A stretch of 64,000 nt of DNA, taken from NCBI GenBank assembly GCA_963853835.1, contig OY970820.1:50588407-50652406 (forward strand), in the 5' to 3' direction. The notes beneath the pieces are model-generated. The model did no database searches. It was not told where the DNA came from and saw only the letters and a list, made by a program, of their open reading frames with translations. This stretch comes from Calendula officinalis. Its lineage: Eukaryota > Streptophyta > Magnoliopsida > Asterales > Asteraceae. Shown in pieces: positions 1-10,455 of the stretch; position 1 is the stretch's first letter, and every line of letters begins with the position of its first letter. Made by a program: the position numbers and the translations under genes.

Positions 1-1204
1 TTTCTAAATCTCCAGATTGTCCAAAGAGCCGTAAAATCCACAACCTCAAATCGTTTCTTTAGGGTAATAGTGCCATTTATGTGGTCTGAGAGCTTGAAAA
101 CATCGAGTAAACATGTGAGAGTAATGTTGTGTAAATTCCACCAATTAAAAATCATATTCCAAATTTCTCTAGCGATATTGCAACCAAGGAAGATATGAAT
201 TTCATTTTCAAGACCACCGTCACAACTAGGGCATCTAATGGAGTGAAGGTCAATACCTTTATTATCTAGATTGACTCTAGTGGGGAGTCTCTCATTGGCA
301 ATTCTCCAAGCTAAAATATTGACCTTGGAAGGTACAAGCTTATTCCAGTGAAATCCATTTAGGACAATTGAAGTGTATTTATTTTGAATGATAATCTTCC
401 TCAAGTCTGAGACGTAAAAATCAGAAGAGGGACCCAAGGTATAAACCCATCTATCTTCCTCGTTGCTGAAAAATATAGGTTGAGCCATCAAATTGTCAAG
501 ATCCTCGAGTTGAATAATTTCTTGGCCCCTAAAGGGCTGCCTACGCCAGCTCCATACACATTGAGGTGGCCCACCGTGGGTCTATTTGTGAGACTCGGCC
601 CAACACCAAAAGGAGTAGAACTATCACGCACATGAGTGTGCTGTCCAACAGATTCTGAATTGTTAACCGGCCCAACAAACACAGAATTGATAACAAGCCC
701 AGAAGCATTATAATTTCGTACAGTAGGTTCTGGTGGATTAGAGTTGAAGCTTGTAAAACGTTGCCTGACGGAACAACTTGGATTTAAATCTAAGGAATGA
801 AGATTTGGAAATTCATCTTTCAGTCTAGTACCACCAACCCAAATATCATTCCAAAAGCTTGTATTTTTACCATCACCAATTCTTTTCTTGAAAGAGATTG
901 AGAGATCAATATTTGAACTTGATAAATCGTTTTGAATAGAGATTATTTGGTTCCAAGTTCCGGCTCCCATAGAGGGTGTAAGATTTCCGAGAGGCCCATG
1001 TATCGATTTAATTACTTTGCACCAAAGGGCTTCGGGTTCGGTGCGAAATCTCCACCACCATTTTGCAAGGAGAGAATGATTGGCAATGTGAAAACTTCCA
1101 ATCCCAAGACCACCGTTTTTAATGGGGGAAAGGACATTCTCCCAAGCAATCCAAGGGATTTTATTTTCCCCGACACTACCACCCCAAAAGAAATTTCTTC
1201 TCAA
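1..1204 (-). pseudogene. LINE ORF2 C-terminal part with zf-RVT domain
   Basis: This continues the RT polypeptide in another frame. It starts with 'RRNFFWGGSVGENKIPWIAWE', the segment that follows the RT thumb in plant LINEs, then 'GGLGIGSFHIANHSLLAKWWW'. A stop at about 488 interrupts it. Minus-strand translation of roughly 100-470 then gives the zf-RVT signature: 'KVNILAWRIANERLPTR', 'GIDLHSIRCPSCDGG', 'ENEIHIFLGC', with the Cys/His spacing of that domain. The 530-760 part has low similarity to anything I know. It runs off the left edge. Confidence 0.8.
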
Positions 1205-1272
1205 ACTCTCGAGATTTTTTAGGACCGTTTTTGGACATTTAAAGATGGAGAAATAGTAGCACCCAAGGCTTC

Positions 1273-2769
1273 CTAAAACCGATTTAATGAGAGTGAGCCG
1301 CCCACCATATGAGAGAGTTTTGGCTTTCCAAGAACTAAGCTTTTTTTTTGAAAAGAATCAATAACGGGCCTCCAATTTGCAATTTTATTCATGTTGGTCC
1401 CGATTGGAAGTCCAAGATAAGTGGTAGGGAATTGAGAGCTTTGGCATCCAAGAATGTTAGCGAAATTATTTATCGCCAAATTGGTAACTCCAATTCCAAA
1501 AAGCTTACTCTTAGAATAGTTGACCTTGAGACCGGAAGCAAGATAGAAACAATTGAGGATACGTGATAGATTTTTAGCATTTTCAATAGACCATTCCCCC
1601 ATAATTAGGGCATCATCCGCAAATTGCAAATGAGAGAGTGAAATTTTGTCTCTACCGACATTAATACCTTTAAAAATGTTGTTTATTTTGGCACTTTGAA
1701 AAGTGACGTGGAAAGCCTCCATGGCCAAGATAAAGAGAAAAGGAGATAGTGGATCTCCTTGTCTAAGCCCTTTTTTTATCTTGAATTCGGGAGTAGGAGA
1801 ACCGTTAACGAGAATTGAACCGAAAGCCGAGTTTAGACAACCATTGATCCAATTTCTCCACTTGTCACTAAAACCCATTTGAATCATTATTGAGTCGAGG
1901 AAGCACCAATTAAGAGAATCAAAGGCTTTTTCAAAATCTACTTTGAAGAACATAAGCTTTTTCCTCTTTTTCTTGCCCCACGAAATTACTTCATTTACCA
2001 TTAAAGGCCCATCCATAATTTGTCTTTTCATTATGTAAGCCGTTTGAGTCTCACTAACCACCGAATTAATGACCTTGGCAAGCCGGATGGCTAGCAATTT
2101 GGAAATAATTTTATATTGACATCCGATGAGACTAATTGGTCGATAATCTCCCAAAGAGAGGGGGTCCTCAATTTTCGGAATAAGAGAAATAAAAGACGAA
2201 TTACAACCTTTTGGAATATTACCCGAATTTTCAAACTCCTTTATATATGCAAAAATGTCTTTGCCGATGATGTCCCAATTTTTTTTAATAAACTTGAACG
2301 TGAAACCATCCGGTCCGGGAGATTTTTCACCGCTACAACTCCAAATAGCATCTTTTACTTCATCAAGAGAGAATGTATTATCAAGAAAAGTTGACTCGTC
2401 TCTTGCTAGGGTTTTAAAGAGAGGATTGGTGAAGGTTGGTGGAGCGTTGACACTAGAATCAAATTTGTTTTTGAAGAAGTTGTAAATATGAGCCTTTATC
2501 AAAAAGGGATCGGTAATCCAAGAACCCTCAATCGAAATGCCATTAATCCTAGACCGGGATAGCTTACAATTTATCATTCCATGAAAGAACTTAGAATTTT
2601 CATCTCCCTCAAAAGCCCATTTGACTTTAGCTTTTTGCTTTAAGTCAAGAATTTTGGAGAGATGGAGAGATTCAATATTTTTCATGCAACCAATTCTTTC
2701 CTCTCTTTGAATAGTGGAAAGTGGACTAATTTCCGCCAAGTTGTCTAAATCATTGACTTTGATCTTCAA
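1273..2769 (-). pseudogene. LINE reverse transcriptase domain (ORF2 fragment)
   Basis: About 498 residues can be read without a stop. The start is internal, in the linker 'KVKWAFEGDENSKFFH' that precedes the RT in plant LINEs. RT motifs follow in order: 'SPGPDGFTFKF' (near residue 150), 'DYRPISLIGCQYKIISK', 'FKVDFEKAFDSL', 'LRQGDPLSPFLFILAMEA' and the catalytic 'FADDAL' at about residue 385. The catalytic Asp pair is present, so the RT core itself looks intact. The frame shifts near 1270 before the C-terminal part, and the endonuclease is missing, so the copy cannot be autonomous. Confidence 0.9.
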
Positions 2770-2856
2770 ACTTTTGAGATAGTTGGAATCTTTATTGTTA
2801 ACTTCAACTCTCCATAAATTAGGTACGGATTAGGATATATTATGAGGTTAATTATA

Positions 2857-2880
2857 GAGGCGGGCCAAGATATCATACCC
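2857..2880 (+). repeat. 24-bp copy of PFK2 exon sequence beside the LINE breakpoint
   Basis: Twenty bases at 2860-2879 (GCGGGCCAAGATATCATACC) match 3706-3725 inside the PFK2 exon exactly. Extending three bases to the left adds one mismatch. The copy is in the same orientation and lies about 40 bp from where LINE homology ends. It could be filler DNA from insertion or repair, or a chance match. Confidence 0.6.
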
Positions 2881-2948
2881 ATTTAGGCATCAACTTTGGA
2901 TAATTTGTTTAAAGAGTAGATTATGGACTCCATACGCTATATCACTTA

Positions 2949-3212
2949 TTATAATCTCACTATTTCAACTTCGTTTATTACATTGGACATCCCTAGTGTA
3001 TGTATTCTGTTACACTGATGGTCCTTACAACCATTACAATAGAGTAAATTTCACAGATGGCCATGGTCTGTGGTTTATCACGTATTAGTTATTTATAAAG
3101 GCTAGTCTGGTCATTTAAAATATTGTAATGGCTGTAGGGACCACCAGTGTAACAAAATACATACACCCGTGTAATAAACAAAGTTCAATAACTGAGGTTA
3201 TAATAAATGATA
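2949..3212. mobile_element. Foldback MITE upstream of the PFK2 exon
   Basis: The two ends are long imperfect inverted repeats of about 100 bp. The left arm contains TTATAATCTCACTATTTC, GTTTATTACA and TGTTACACTGATGGTCC; the reverse complement of the right arm contains TTATAACCTCAGTTATTG, GTTTATTACA and TGTTACACTGGTGGTCC. The centre is short and there is no open reading frame. I could not identify a clean target-site duplication, so the superfamily is open. Confidence 0.7.
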
Positions 3213-3294
3213 TATCATATATACCTTCCGTGTAATTTACTCTTGTTTAAAAGCCTAAAACGACAATTCAATGAAGGTATGATGACTAATGCAG

Positions 3295-4116
3295 GTGTAC
3301 ATTATTGGAGGAGACGGGACTCTACGAGGGGCCGTAAAAATATTCAACGAAATTCAAACCCGCAAACTAAACGTCGCAATCACCGGGATTCCAAAAACAG
3401 TAGACAACGACGTGGGAGTAATCGACCGGTCATTCGGTTTCCAGACAGCTGTCGAGATGGCCCAACAAGCCATAAGTGCAGCCCATGTTGAAGCCGAAAG
3501 TGCACCCAATGGAATCGGGCTAGTCAAGCTAATGGGCCGCCATTCGGGCCACATCGCACTCGATGCAACCCTAAGTAGTTGTGATGTCGATTGTTGCTTA
3601 ATACCCGAAAACAACTTTTTTCTCGAAGGCAAAGGCGGTTTATTTGAGTTTATTAATCTTCGGCTTAGAGAAAACGGGCATGCGGTTATTGTGGTTGCCG
3701 AAGGGGCGGGCCAAGATATCATACCAAGAAACGATTCACAAAAACAGGAAAAAGACGAATCGGGCAACCCAGTTTTTTTAGATGTTGGGGTTTGGTTGAA
3801 TAGTGAGCTTAAAAAGTGGTGGGAGAGAGAACATAAAGGCGAGTTGTTTACAGTTAAATATATAGATCCTACTTATATGATACGGGCCGTTACAGCTAAT
3901 GCAACGGATAATTTGTATTGCACACTTTTGGCCCATTCGGCTGTGCACGGGATTATGGCGGGTTATACCGGGTTTGTAACGGGCCCGATAAATGGAAACT
4001 ATGCTTACATTCCTATGGATGATGTGGCAAATTCCAAAAGTCCAGTTGGCACTAAAGATCATAAATGGGCTTGGGTTAGATCAGTCACTGCTCAACCTGA
4101 TTTTAGAAGGACTTGA
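3295..4116 (+). CDS. PFK2: ATP-dependent 6-phosphofructokinase, terminal exon (PFK2 type)
   Basis: The exon begins after an AG acceptor (3293-3294) in phase 0 and gives 273 residues up to TGA. It would phosphorylate fructose 6-phosphate with ATP, the committed step of glycolysis. Visible motifs are the nucleotide-binding 'GGDGTLRG', 'GIPKTVDNDVGVIDRSFGF' with the catalytic Asp region, 'KLMGRHSGHIAL' and the late 'GYTGFVTGPINGNYAYIP'. The sequence through 'TVDNDVGVIDRSFGFQTA' and the C-terminus 'DHKWAWVRSVTAQPDF' resemble the PFK2 clade of plant ATP-PFKs rather than the pyrophosphate-dependent enzyme. The N-terminal half is not seen; its exon(s) must lie left of the LINE or outside the window. 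The exon itself is undamaged. Confidence 0.9.
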   Translation: MYIIGGDGTLRGAVKIFNEIQTRKLNVAITGIPKTVDNDVGVIDRSFGFQTAVEMAQQAISAAHVEAESAPNGIGLVKLMGRHSGHIALDATLSSCDVDCCLIPENNFFLEGKGGLFEFINLRLRENGHAVIVVAEGAGQDIIPRNDSQKQEKDESGNPVFLDVGVWLNSELKKWWEREHKGELFTVKYIDPTYMIRAVTANATDNLYCTLLAHSAVHGIMAGYTGFVTGPINGNYAYIPMDDVANSKSPVGTKDHKWAWVRSVTAQPDFRRT

Positions 4117-4308
4117 ACCCGACCCGACCCGCCCGAACCCAAATCCAGACCGTTGATTGTTGTGGAAGTACAAATTGGGCAACTAAAACAGTTTACTTGC
4201 ATTTTTACAATAAAAAGGCCCGAAAACAATCATCAGCAGTTTCCTACAGGTCAAAGTCAACCAAAGATGAGATTACCAGTAAAATTACATGTTTGTTACT
4301 TTAATTAA

Positions 4309-5818
4309 TTAGTCAACCACTATAGGCTTTGTGGTGCTCTCTGTAACATGTTTGACTTTCTTGAGCTCGGTCAACGCGTTTATCAAGGGTTCCTTCACCT
4401 TGCTTTTCTTGGCCTGGAAAAGAAACAAAGATTATACTTTTAAATTTTGTATTTGTATTTTGGTTTCTGTTTAGAAAGAGATTAAAATGTTAAATTATTG
4501 TAATAATAATAATAATACCTTTAATGATGGCATGAGACCAAAAGCTTCCCCAACAGATTCAATTGCAGTATTTGCAATGACACACATCTGAAATAATCAA
4601 ATAATTCAAACTTATTTTTATATTAAAAATTGGCATATTAAAAAATAAGTTAATTAGGGTTAGATTAATACCTCGCCATCAGAAACACCTTCGTTCTTCA
4701 GAGATCTAGATTTGAGTTAAAGAAATCACGACATATATGATGAACAAGGGCCAAAACAACAAATAATCATGATAAAATATTAACTGTCAAAATGCTAATA
4801 AAAAAGGATACTCCAATACTTTTCTAACAGAATGAGGATCGGTATAATGATTGCCTCTGCTAGCATACTGCAATGCCCTGTCAAATGAACTAGAAAAAAA
4901 AGTGTATTTTTAATGCATAAATCATTCTAAATAGTAAACACATTTAGTTTAGATTTTTTTATTATTATTGAAACACTGTATAAATGTTCATAAACTTTGG
5001 TACCAACCTAGGGATTTTAATTGATGGATCTTTAGACAGTAGCACCATATGATCTTGGATTCCTTGTAAAATTTGTGCAGCTTCACAGTCCATCAAACAC
5101 TTGGCATTCTCAGGAATCTCTGCTCAATATAATAAATAATATCATTAAGTGAAAACTATACAAATGTTTGCACAACATACTAACCCTGTTCAATGTTGAG
5201 CACAACTGCAGGTGGTTCTTTCTTTCCAGATCCACCTTTTTCTCCCTTTGCACCTTTGCCCTTTGAACCTTGAGAATATACATTCATAAATAACAAAATA
5301 AATAAATTTCCATCCATAATAAACAGCACAAGACTATTTCTTCCAGAATATAAGCAACAACGTTTTTATAAAAATATAAGAATGAAAATACCTTTAGCAC
5401 TAGAGTAATCATCCTTCCCATTAGACTTCCCATTTCCGTTTGTTTCGAATTTTTCATCGAACACATCTACACATCCACAAACATAGCAAATGTAATGAGT
5501 AAATCAGGAACAAAGTGTCATGATTCAAGTGAACAGTTTGATAATTATATGGTTAAACCTTCATTATCAAATTGAACTTTCCTTTCCTTCAACTTAGCAG
5601 AGTTCCCATCCTTTCCTTTAAAAGCAACACAACGAATTAGCAACGCAACTATTTGGTAATTAAAGAGATTAGTTCGGAAATGAAAAGGTTAAGCTGTTTT
5701 AGCCCTAGAATCGGGCAAAATGAAGAACATATGGCGAAGTACAACTTCCACATCAAATTAGGGTTTTACCAGGAGATTTCAAAGTAGATCTCCCCCCTTT
5801 TCCACCTTTATCAGACAT
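4309..5818 (-). CDS. NRPD4: Rpb4-like subunit of RNA polymerases IV and V
   Basis: Nine coding exons join cleanly with GT-AG introns: 5770-5818, 5559-5615, 5392-5466, 5185-5268, 5008-5122, 4812-4877, 4672-4705, 4519-4587 and 4309-4413, giving 217 residues. A 5'UTR intron is visible at about 5828-5980. The N-terminal 88 residues are Lys/Gly-rich (starts 'MSDKGGKGG'; later 'KGKGAKGEKGGSGKK'). The Rpb4 fold follows: 'IPENAKCLMDCEAAQIL', 'LSKDPSIKIPRALQYA', 'HYTDPHSVRKVLESL', then 'VSDGEMCVIANTAIESV' and a Lys-rich tail. The low-complexity N-terminus plus 'CLMDCEA' matches the NRPD4/NRPE4 subunit shared by Pol IV and Pol V rather than Pol II Rpb4. It would work in RNA-directed DNA methylation in the nucleus. 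Length fits the family, about 200 residues. No damage seen. Confidence 0.92.
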
Positions 5819-6303
5819 TATCTTCCTCTGCAAAATTTTAGACACAGAAAAAACTAGATTTTAAACGTCATTAGTGCTGGCTAACCACATTCTTAACAAA
5901 AACAAAAATTGAAATAAAATACTGCTTTTTCAGATGATTTAAATGAATGAAGATCGAAATCTGAAGGGTATTGATTTAACCTTTAGAAGAAATTAGAATC
6001 GAAGGAAGATTAGGGTTTAAGCTGAGCGCTGCCTTCGAGCTCCACCTTTCTGATTCTCCGTTGCAGAGAGTGAAGGCCTCGATTCGTTCACGTTTAACAA
6101 GTGTAAATTACATTTTCCGTATTTGTGTTGTGTTAAAAAGTTAATTTATTATATGGATGTCTTTATTTTTCGTGGTATAATTAGGGTATGGATAAATAGA
6201 AAAAGGTTCTTATTTGAAAAAATTAAAGAAACAATGCATTTTCGTAAAATATATATATATATATGTATACATATACATACATATATGTATATATACATAC
6301 ATA

Positions 6304-6542
6304 GGGGAAGGTTCCTTTGAAAATTGGAAAAATCATAAGAATGTGAGAATTAGTGTAATCATCGATGATTACCCTATATGTATTCATAGGGTAATCATCG
6401 ATGATTAAACAGGGCACATGTGCCCCCTCTCGCCGCGTGGCAGATTTTGCCAGGCCGTGAGCCCCAAATCCACCCAGATCAATGACTGAGATCTATTCTC
6501 ACATTCTCACCCAATATATTAATTCTCAAAGGAACTCATTCC
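6304..6542. mobile_element. Mutator-like MITE nested in the foldback region
   Basis: The ends are inverted: GGGGAAGGTTCCTTTGA at the left and the reverse complement GGAATGAGTTCCTTTGA at the right, continuing into a shared GAATGTGAGAAT. It is flanked by TACATACATA on both sides (6294-6303 and 6543-6552), which fits a 9-10 bp Mutator-type duplication, although the flank is itself repetitive. No gene. The centre holds the palindrome described separately. Confidence 0.65.
6357..6406. repeat. Perfect 21-bp inverted repeat with 8-nt loop
   Basis: The arms 6357-6377 (AATCATCGATGATTACCCTAT) and 6386-6406 are exact reverse complements around ATGTATTC. Each arm itself contains the palindrome ATCATCGATGAT. 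It lies inside the small MITE. Confidence 0.9.
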
Positions 6543-6788
6543 TACATACATATGCATACCATAGATATACATATGTTCATATTTATACCCTATATATATA
6601 TATGTATATATACACATATATATACACATGCAATTTAGATATTTTGCATTTTCAGTCGTAACTTGCATTTTCAATCGGAACTTGCATTTTCATTTACGAA
6701 AATGTATATGCATATCGTATTTATATGTGTATATATATACATATATAGGGTACAAAATATGAACATATGTATATCTATGGTATGAATA

Positions 6789-6827
<39 letters not shown>

Positions 6828-6864
6828 GTATATACATATATGTATATTTTACGAAAATGCATTG

Positions 6865-9800
6865 CTTCTTCAACTTCTTCAAATAAGGATGCTTCTTTTT
6901 TGATCCTTATTCGTATAATTATACTTTTACAAATTACATGTAATATTTATAAACTCAAAATTCCTAGCCTAATGTCTAATGATATTGGTAAAAAAAATAA
7001 GGTATTGTTAATAACCTATAGGTCATGGGTTCAAGTTCTGTTGTGGATAAATTGTGAGGTTTATTCCCTATAAGTGGAGGATTCAAGGAAAAAATACTGC
7101 CTCTTGTGGATGCCATTGTCTAGGCTCGAACCACTAATTTACTAATTAGCCGTAAAAAGTGTCATATTTATAAATTAATATAGAGTAAATTATAGATATT
7201 ATTCTTATGGTATTCTAAATTCTAAGATTTTGTTTTAGCTTATATTTTATTCATAAAATATAGTGTTCTATGCCACAGAGAAATCTGTCTTTAGACTGCT
7301 CGAAATGGGTACAACAACGACCGACGTGGGGGTGAGGTGGAGGGGAAACGACGTGGGGGTTCTTGGAACACCCCCCCCCCCCAACGGTGTGGGGAGTTGG
7401 CGTGGGCGAGGGAGGCCACGGGCAACAAGGAGAAACGCGTGGGGGGGGGGGTGAGGTGGTTGCTTATGATTGGTTGACATGATATTCTTTTTATTTTCTT
7501 TTATTTTCTTTTTTATTTAAAATTAAATGGAATAAAATGGTGTGGTGAGGTGAATATTTCTTAGAGATGATGTGATGTGGGGATAGTATGGTTGCTGAGG
7601 TGGCAGAAAATGGATGTGAGTATTATACCCATACACCATAACCCTAGGCTTTTGGCTTTTAACGCTTCATATTGAGTGAAAGTGATCTGTGTAGAGAGAT
7701 TTGTGTGGATAGAGACATATAATAGTGATCCCCGAAAGGTTAATTAAACCATTGAGTTAAAATGCATTGGGAGTGAAGTTTAGCATTGTTAAGATGTCAT
7801 TTTTAGATGTCATTATTATATTTCATTTTTAAAATTATGTTTTGAATTCAAATTATTTTATTCACTTTGAATTTGGTGGCATTATTTTTTTATCAAATAT
7901 TTATAAATGTTGAAAACATTTATTATTTGTAATAATCATATATTTTGGCGGGCTGTGATAATATTTTTCATTAAAAAACCAAATTATGTGACAGTCACAT
8001 GTGGTTTTATACTTGACTACATGTGATTATATAAAAATATCACATGTGACTATATACTTGATCAGATGTGGTTATACAAATACTTCAAATGTGATCAAGT
8101 ATAAAATCACATTTGATTATTACAAAGTTTATTTAACGAAAAAACAAATAATAATAAAACTAAAAATAATAAAAATAAAAATAATAAAAGAAATTTATAT
8201 ACTAAACAGATATGATTAAGTATACAAAATAATGTTGTTTTGTTTTTTTCAAAACGAAAAAAGTAACAATAATACAATACTAAAAAAATATGTAATAATC
8301 ACACGTGATTAACAATGCGAGTGTCAAATGACAAAACTATCTTATATGTTTAAATCATACGATTAATTTTAGTTATTAATACTGATTTTTGTAATATGTG
8401 CCCAGGGGCACATCGTATTAATGTTAAATGTTTTTTATGTCCTAATATTTAATTCATCAAAAACTTTCATTTCAATTGTAGTAAGGGCAAAATCGGTATA
8501 ACATAAAAATATTAATGACTTATAAATAATTTTACTCTAATTAAGAAAATCTATTAAATATAATAAAATGAGTTTTAGGGTGCCACGTGGCATAATTTTA
8601 AGAAGCCGGAATAACATGTGGCAAACTCTTATTTGTCAATGTTGTTTTTTTCCCGCCCAATATACTATAAATACCAGCATAAGGAGTCAATTAATAATTA
8701 ATAATAAGAATAAGAATATAAAAATATACGGAAATTATGTTAGGAAACTTAAGATTTTAAATAAGATTTCTCATACTACAATATTAGGTAATCATCTATA
8801 AGTTAGGAAAATATTAATAGGCAATGAATAATAAGAATGGGAAAATAAACGGAAATTCTGATTTCCTAACTTATTCATTAAATCATGATAAGAAAATTCA
8901 TATATAGCACCATATCAACGTAAATATAGCACCATATGAATCCGAATTAAGAGGAAATTGTTATTATTGTCAAATATATGGTGGTTTCGATTTAAAAAAA
9001 AAAGTTTTGATAATGACAAAAGATATGCATAAAAAAGTTGTACATCCATCTATAACCGATTTCTGAATTTTATGAATTACTATTTCGTACCATTTTCAAT
9101 GCATTTAGACACAGCCCTTATTGCTGTCATTATCAAAACTCTTTAAGAAATTATGGTGGTTTAATGTGGTGGTTTGAACCATAAAAAATATATTGACCAT
9201 AAAAAAATATGGTTGTTAAACGAAAATTCTCATTTTTTTAATCGCAGACAATTATTAACCCAAAAATTTTACAAAAATATGGTGGTTTAATGTATAATGA
9301 CTGTATAATGGTATTTAGTCCTACTATTTGATCATTGTCATAGTGATACTCATTAGATGGAAACATGTATCGAAATCAATGGATAATATTAAGAGAGAGA
9401 ATTAGTGGAATACACATGTCATCCTATCAAGTATAAGATCAAATGATAGGAGTAAATATCATTTCTCTTGTATGAGTTAACGAGGTAGTTTCATAATAAG
9501 TTCAGTGATAGCCATAATTTTAGCAAGTCGGTACATATCAACGATTTTATCAATAAAATATTCGTAAATCAATGTATATCAGTTTTTTGAGAACGGGTTT
9601 TTGTTAATCTTTTTAATTTTTCATATATAAACAGTAGCCTCAAGGACAAAATAGCATCCTCACTTCCGTAAAACTGCACCAACCTCAAACAGGTATTTTC
9701 TAGATTTCTATATTTTAACATGTGCTTCTTGAAGCAATATTTTTGGATTGCCTCCGCCTTTATCATCTTATTTATTTATTTTGTAGTTAAAGATAAAATA

Positions 9801-10455
9801 CGTGTCGCATTGAACAAGAGGTTGCATCCGTGATAATTTTAACATGATTTTTCTATCTACATATTTTGACTGTTCTAATATATTCTTATAGTATACATAC
9901 ATGTATAACGAAGAATTGCATCCGCATTGGAGTTCCATTATATTTTTTTCGTATCATAAAATTTCTTCAAAGGTACTTAGTCACCATCTTTCTGTAAGGT
10001 TTGGTGCTTTTGTAAATATATAATTGTGTTTTTGTAGCGAAAATTTGTAACGGATGAATTAAGCTTAGGATGTACTGTGTATCTGTTTATCAAAAGGTAA
10101 CTCAAATGTTCATGTGTTTTTAGATTCAGGTTTGAGTACGTGTTTATTTTTAATTTTATTGTGTACTTATTGAAAATCAGGTTTTGTTATCTATTATATA
10201 CAGGTTTTGATTATCTGGTATTACTCTAAGGACATGTTTGGGAAAGATTATTTAAATGGTTTTTGAAACTTATTAGTTTAATAAGTTTAAATAAGCTTGA
10301 AAATTCAAGCTTATTAGCCTAATAGGCTAATGAGTTTAAAATTATTACACAATTTTAAATTTTCTCATGAATATATAATTTGTAAGCACCTATGCCATAG
10401 TTTGCGTTTTAGAAGAATTATGTATTTTTCTTGTCATATATGTAATAATCATGAA
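6865..10455. other. Intergenic, AT-rich, no gene found
   Basis: No supportable coding exon. Visible structure: homopolymer C (about 7370-7382) and G (7441-7451) tracts in an unusually GC-rich patch at 7300-7460; repeated CACATGTG/ACATGTGG motifs in both orientations at 7985-8115; an inverted pair AAGTTTTGATAATGACA (from about 9002) and TGTCATTATCAAAACTCTT (from about 9126); and an AATAAGC/GCTTATT-rich palindromic patch at 10240-10340 whose start (GGACATGTTTGGGAAAG) resembles 54459-54475. These look like decayed MITEs. Short reading frames here are AT-driven and not believed. Confidence 0.6.
10448..10455. repeat. hAT target-site duplication (left copy)
   Basis: ATCATGAA, repeated at 13485-13492 right after the opposite terminus. 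Eight bases is the hAT length. Confidence 0.85.

Larger units (their letters stand above)
1..2820 (-). mobile_element. 5'-truncated LINE (L1-type non-LTR retrotransposon)
   Basis: Reading the minus strand, the segment gives the linker after an endonuclease, a full reverse transcriptase and a zf-RVT zinc-binding region, in the order of plant L1-type LINEs. The endonuclease that should come first is missing: homology stops near 2820, a typical 5' truncation. The 3' end lies left of the window, so no poly(A) tail or target duplication can be checked. It lies upstream of the last PFK2 exon, probably in an intron of that gene or just beside it. The coding frame is broken between about 1204 and 1273. 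Confidence 0.9.
6232..6864. repeat. AT-rich foldback (palindromic) region
   Basis: A 22-bp perfect inverted repeat (6232-6253, CAATGCATTTTCG..., and 6843-6864) encloses (TA)n/(TATG)n tracts. Inside it a second pair of arms can be seen: about 6559-6620 reads as the reverse complement of about 6724-6784 (ATATACATATGTTCATATTT against AAATATGAACATATGTATAT). The centre holds three 'TTGCATTTTC'-type repeats at about 6648-6700. The region would extrude as a long hairpin. It may be a foldback transposon; no coding capacity. Confidence 0.7.

Noticed and set aside
3295..4116. Pyrophosphate-dependent PFP
   Set aside because: Motifs 'GGDGTLRG' and 'PKTVDND' with the C-terminus match the plant ATP-PFK2 clade better.
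7263..7480. GC-rich reading frames on both strands
   Set aside because: Driven by G and C tracts; no domain and no codon pattern.
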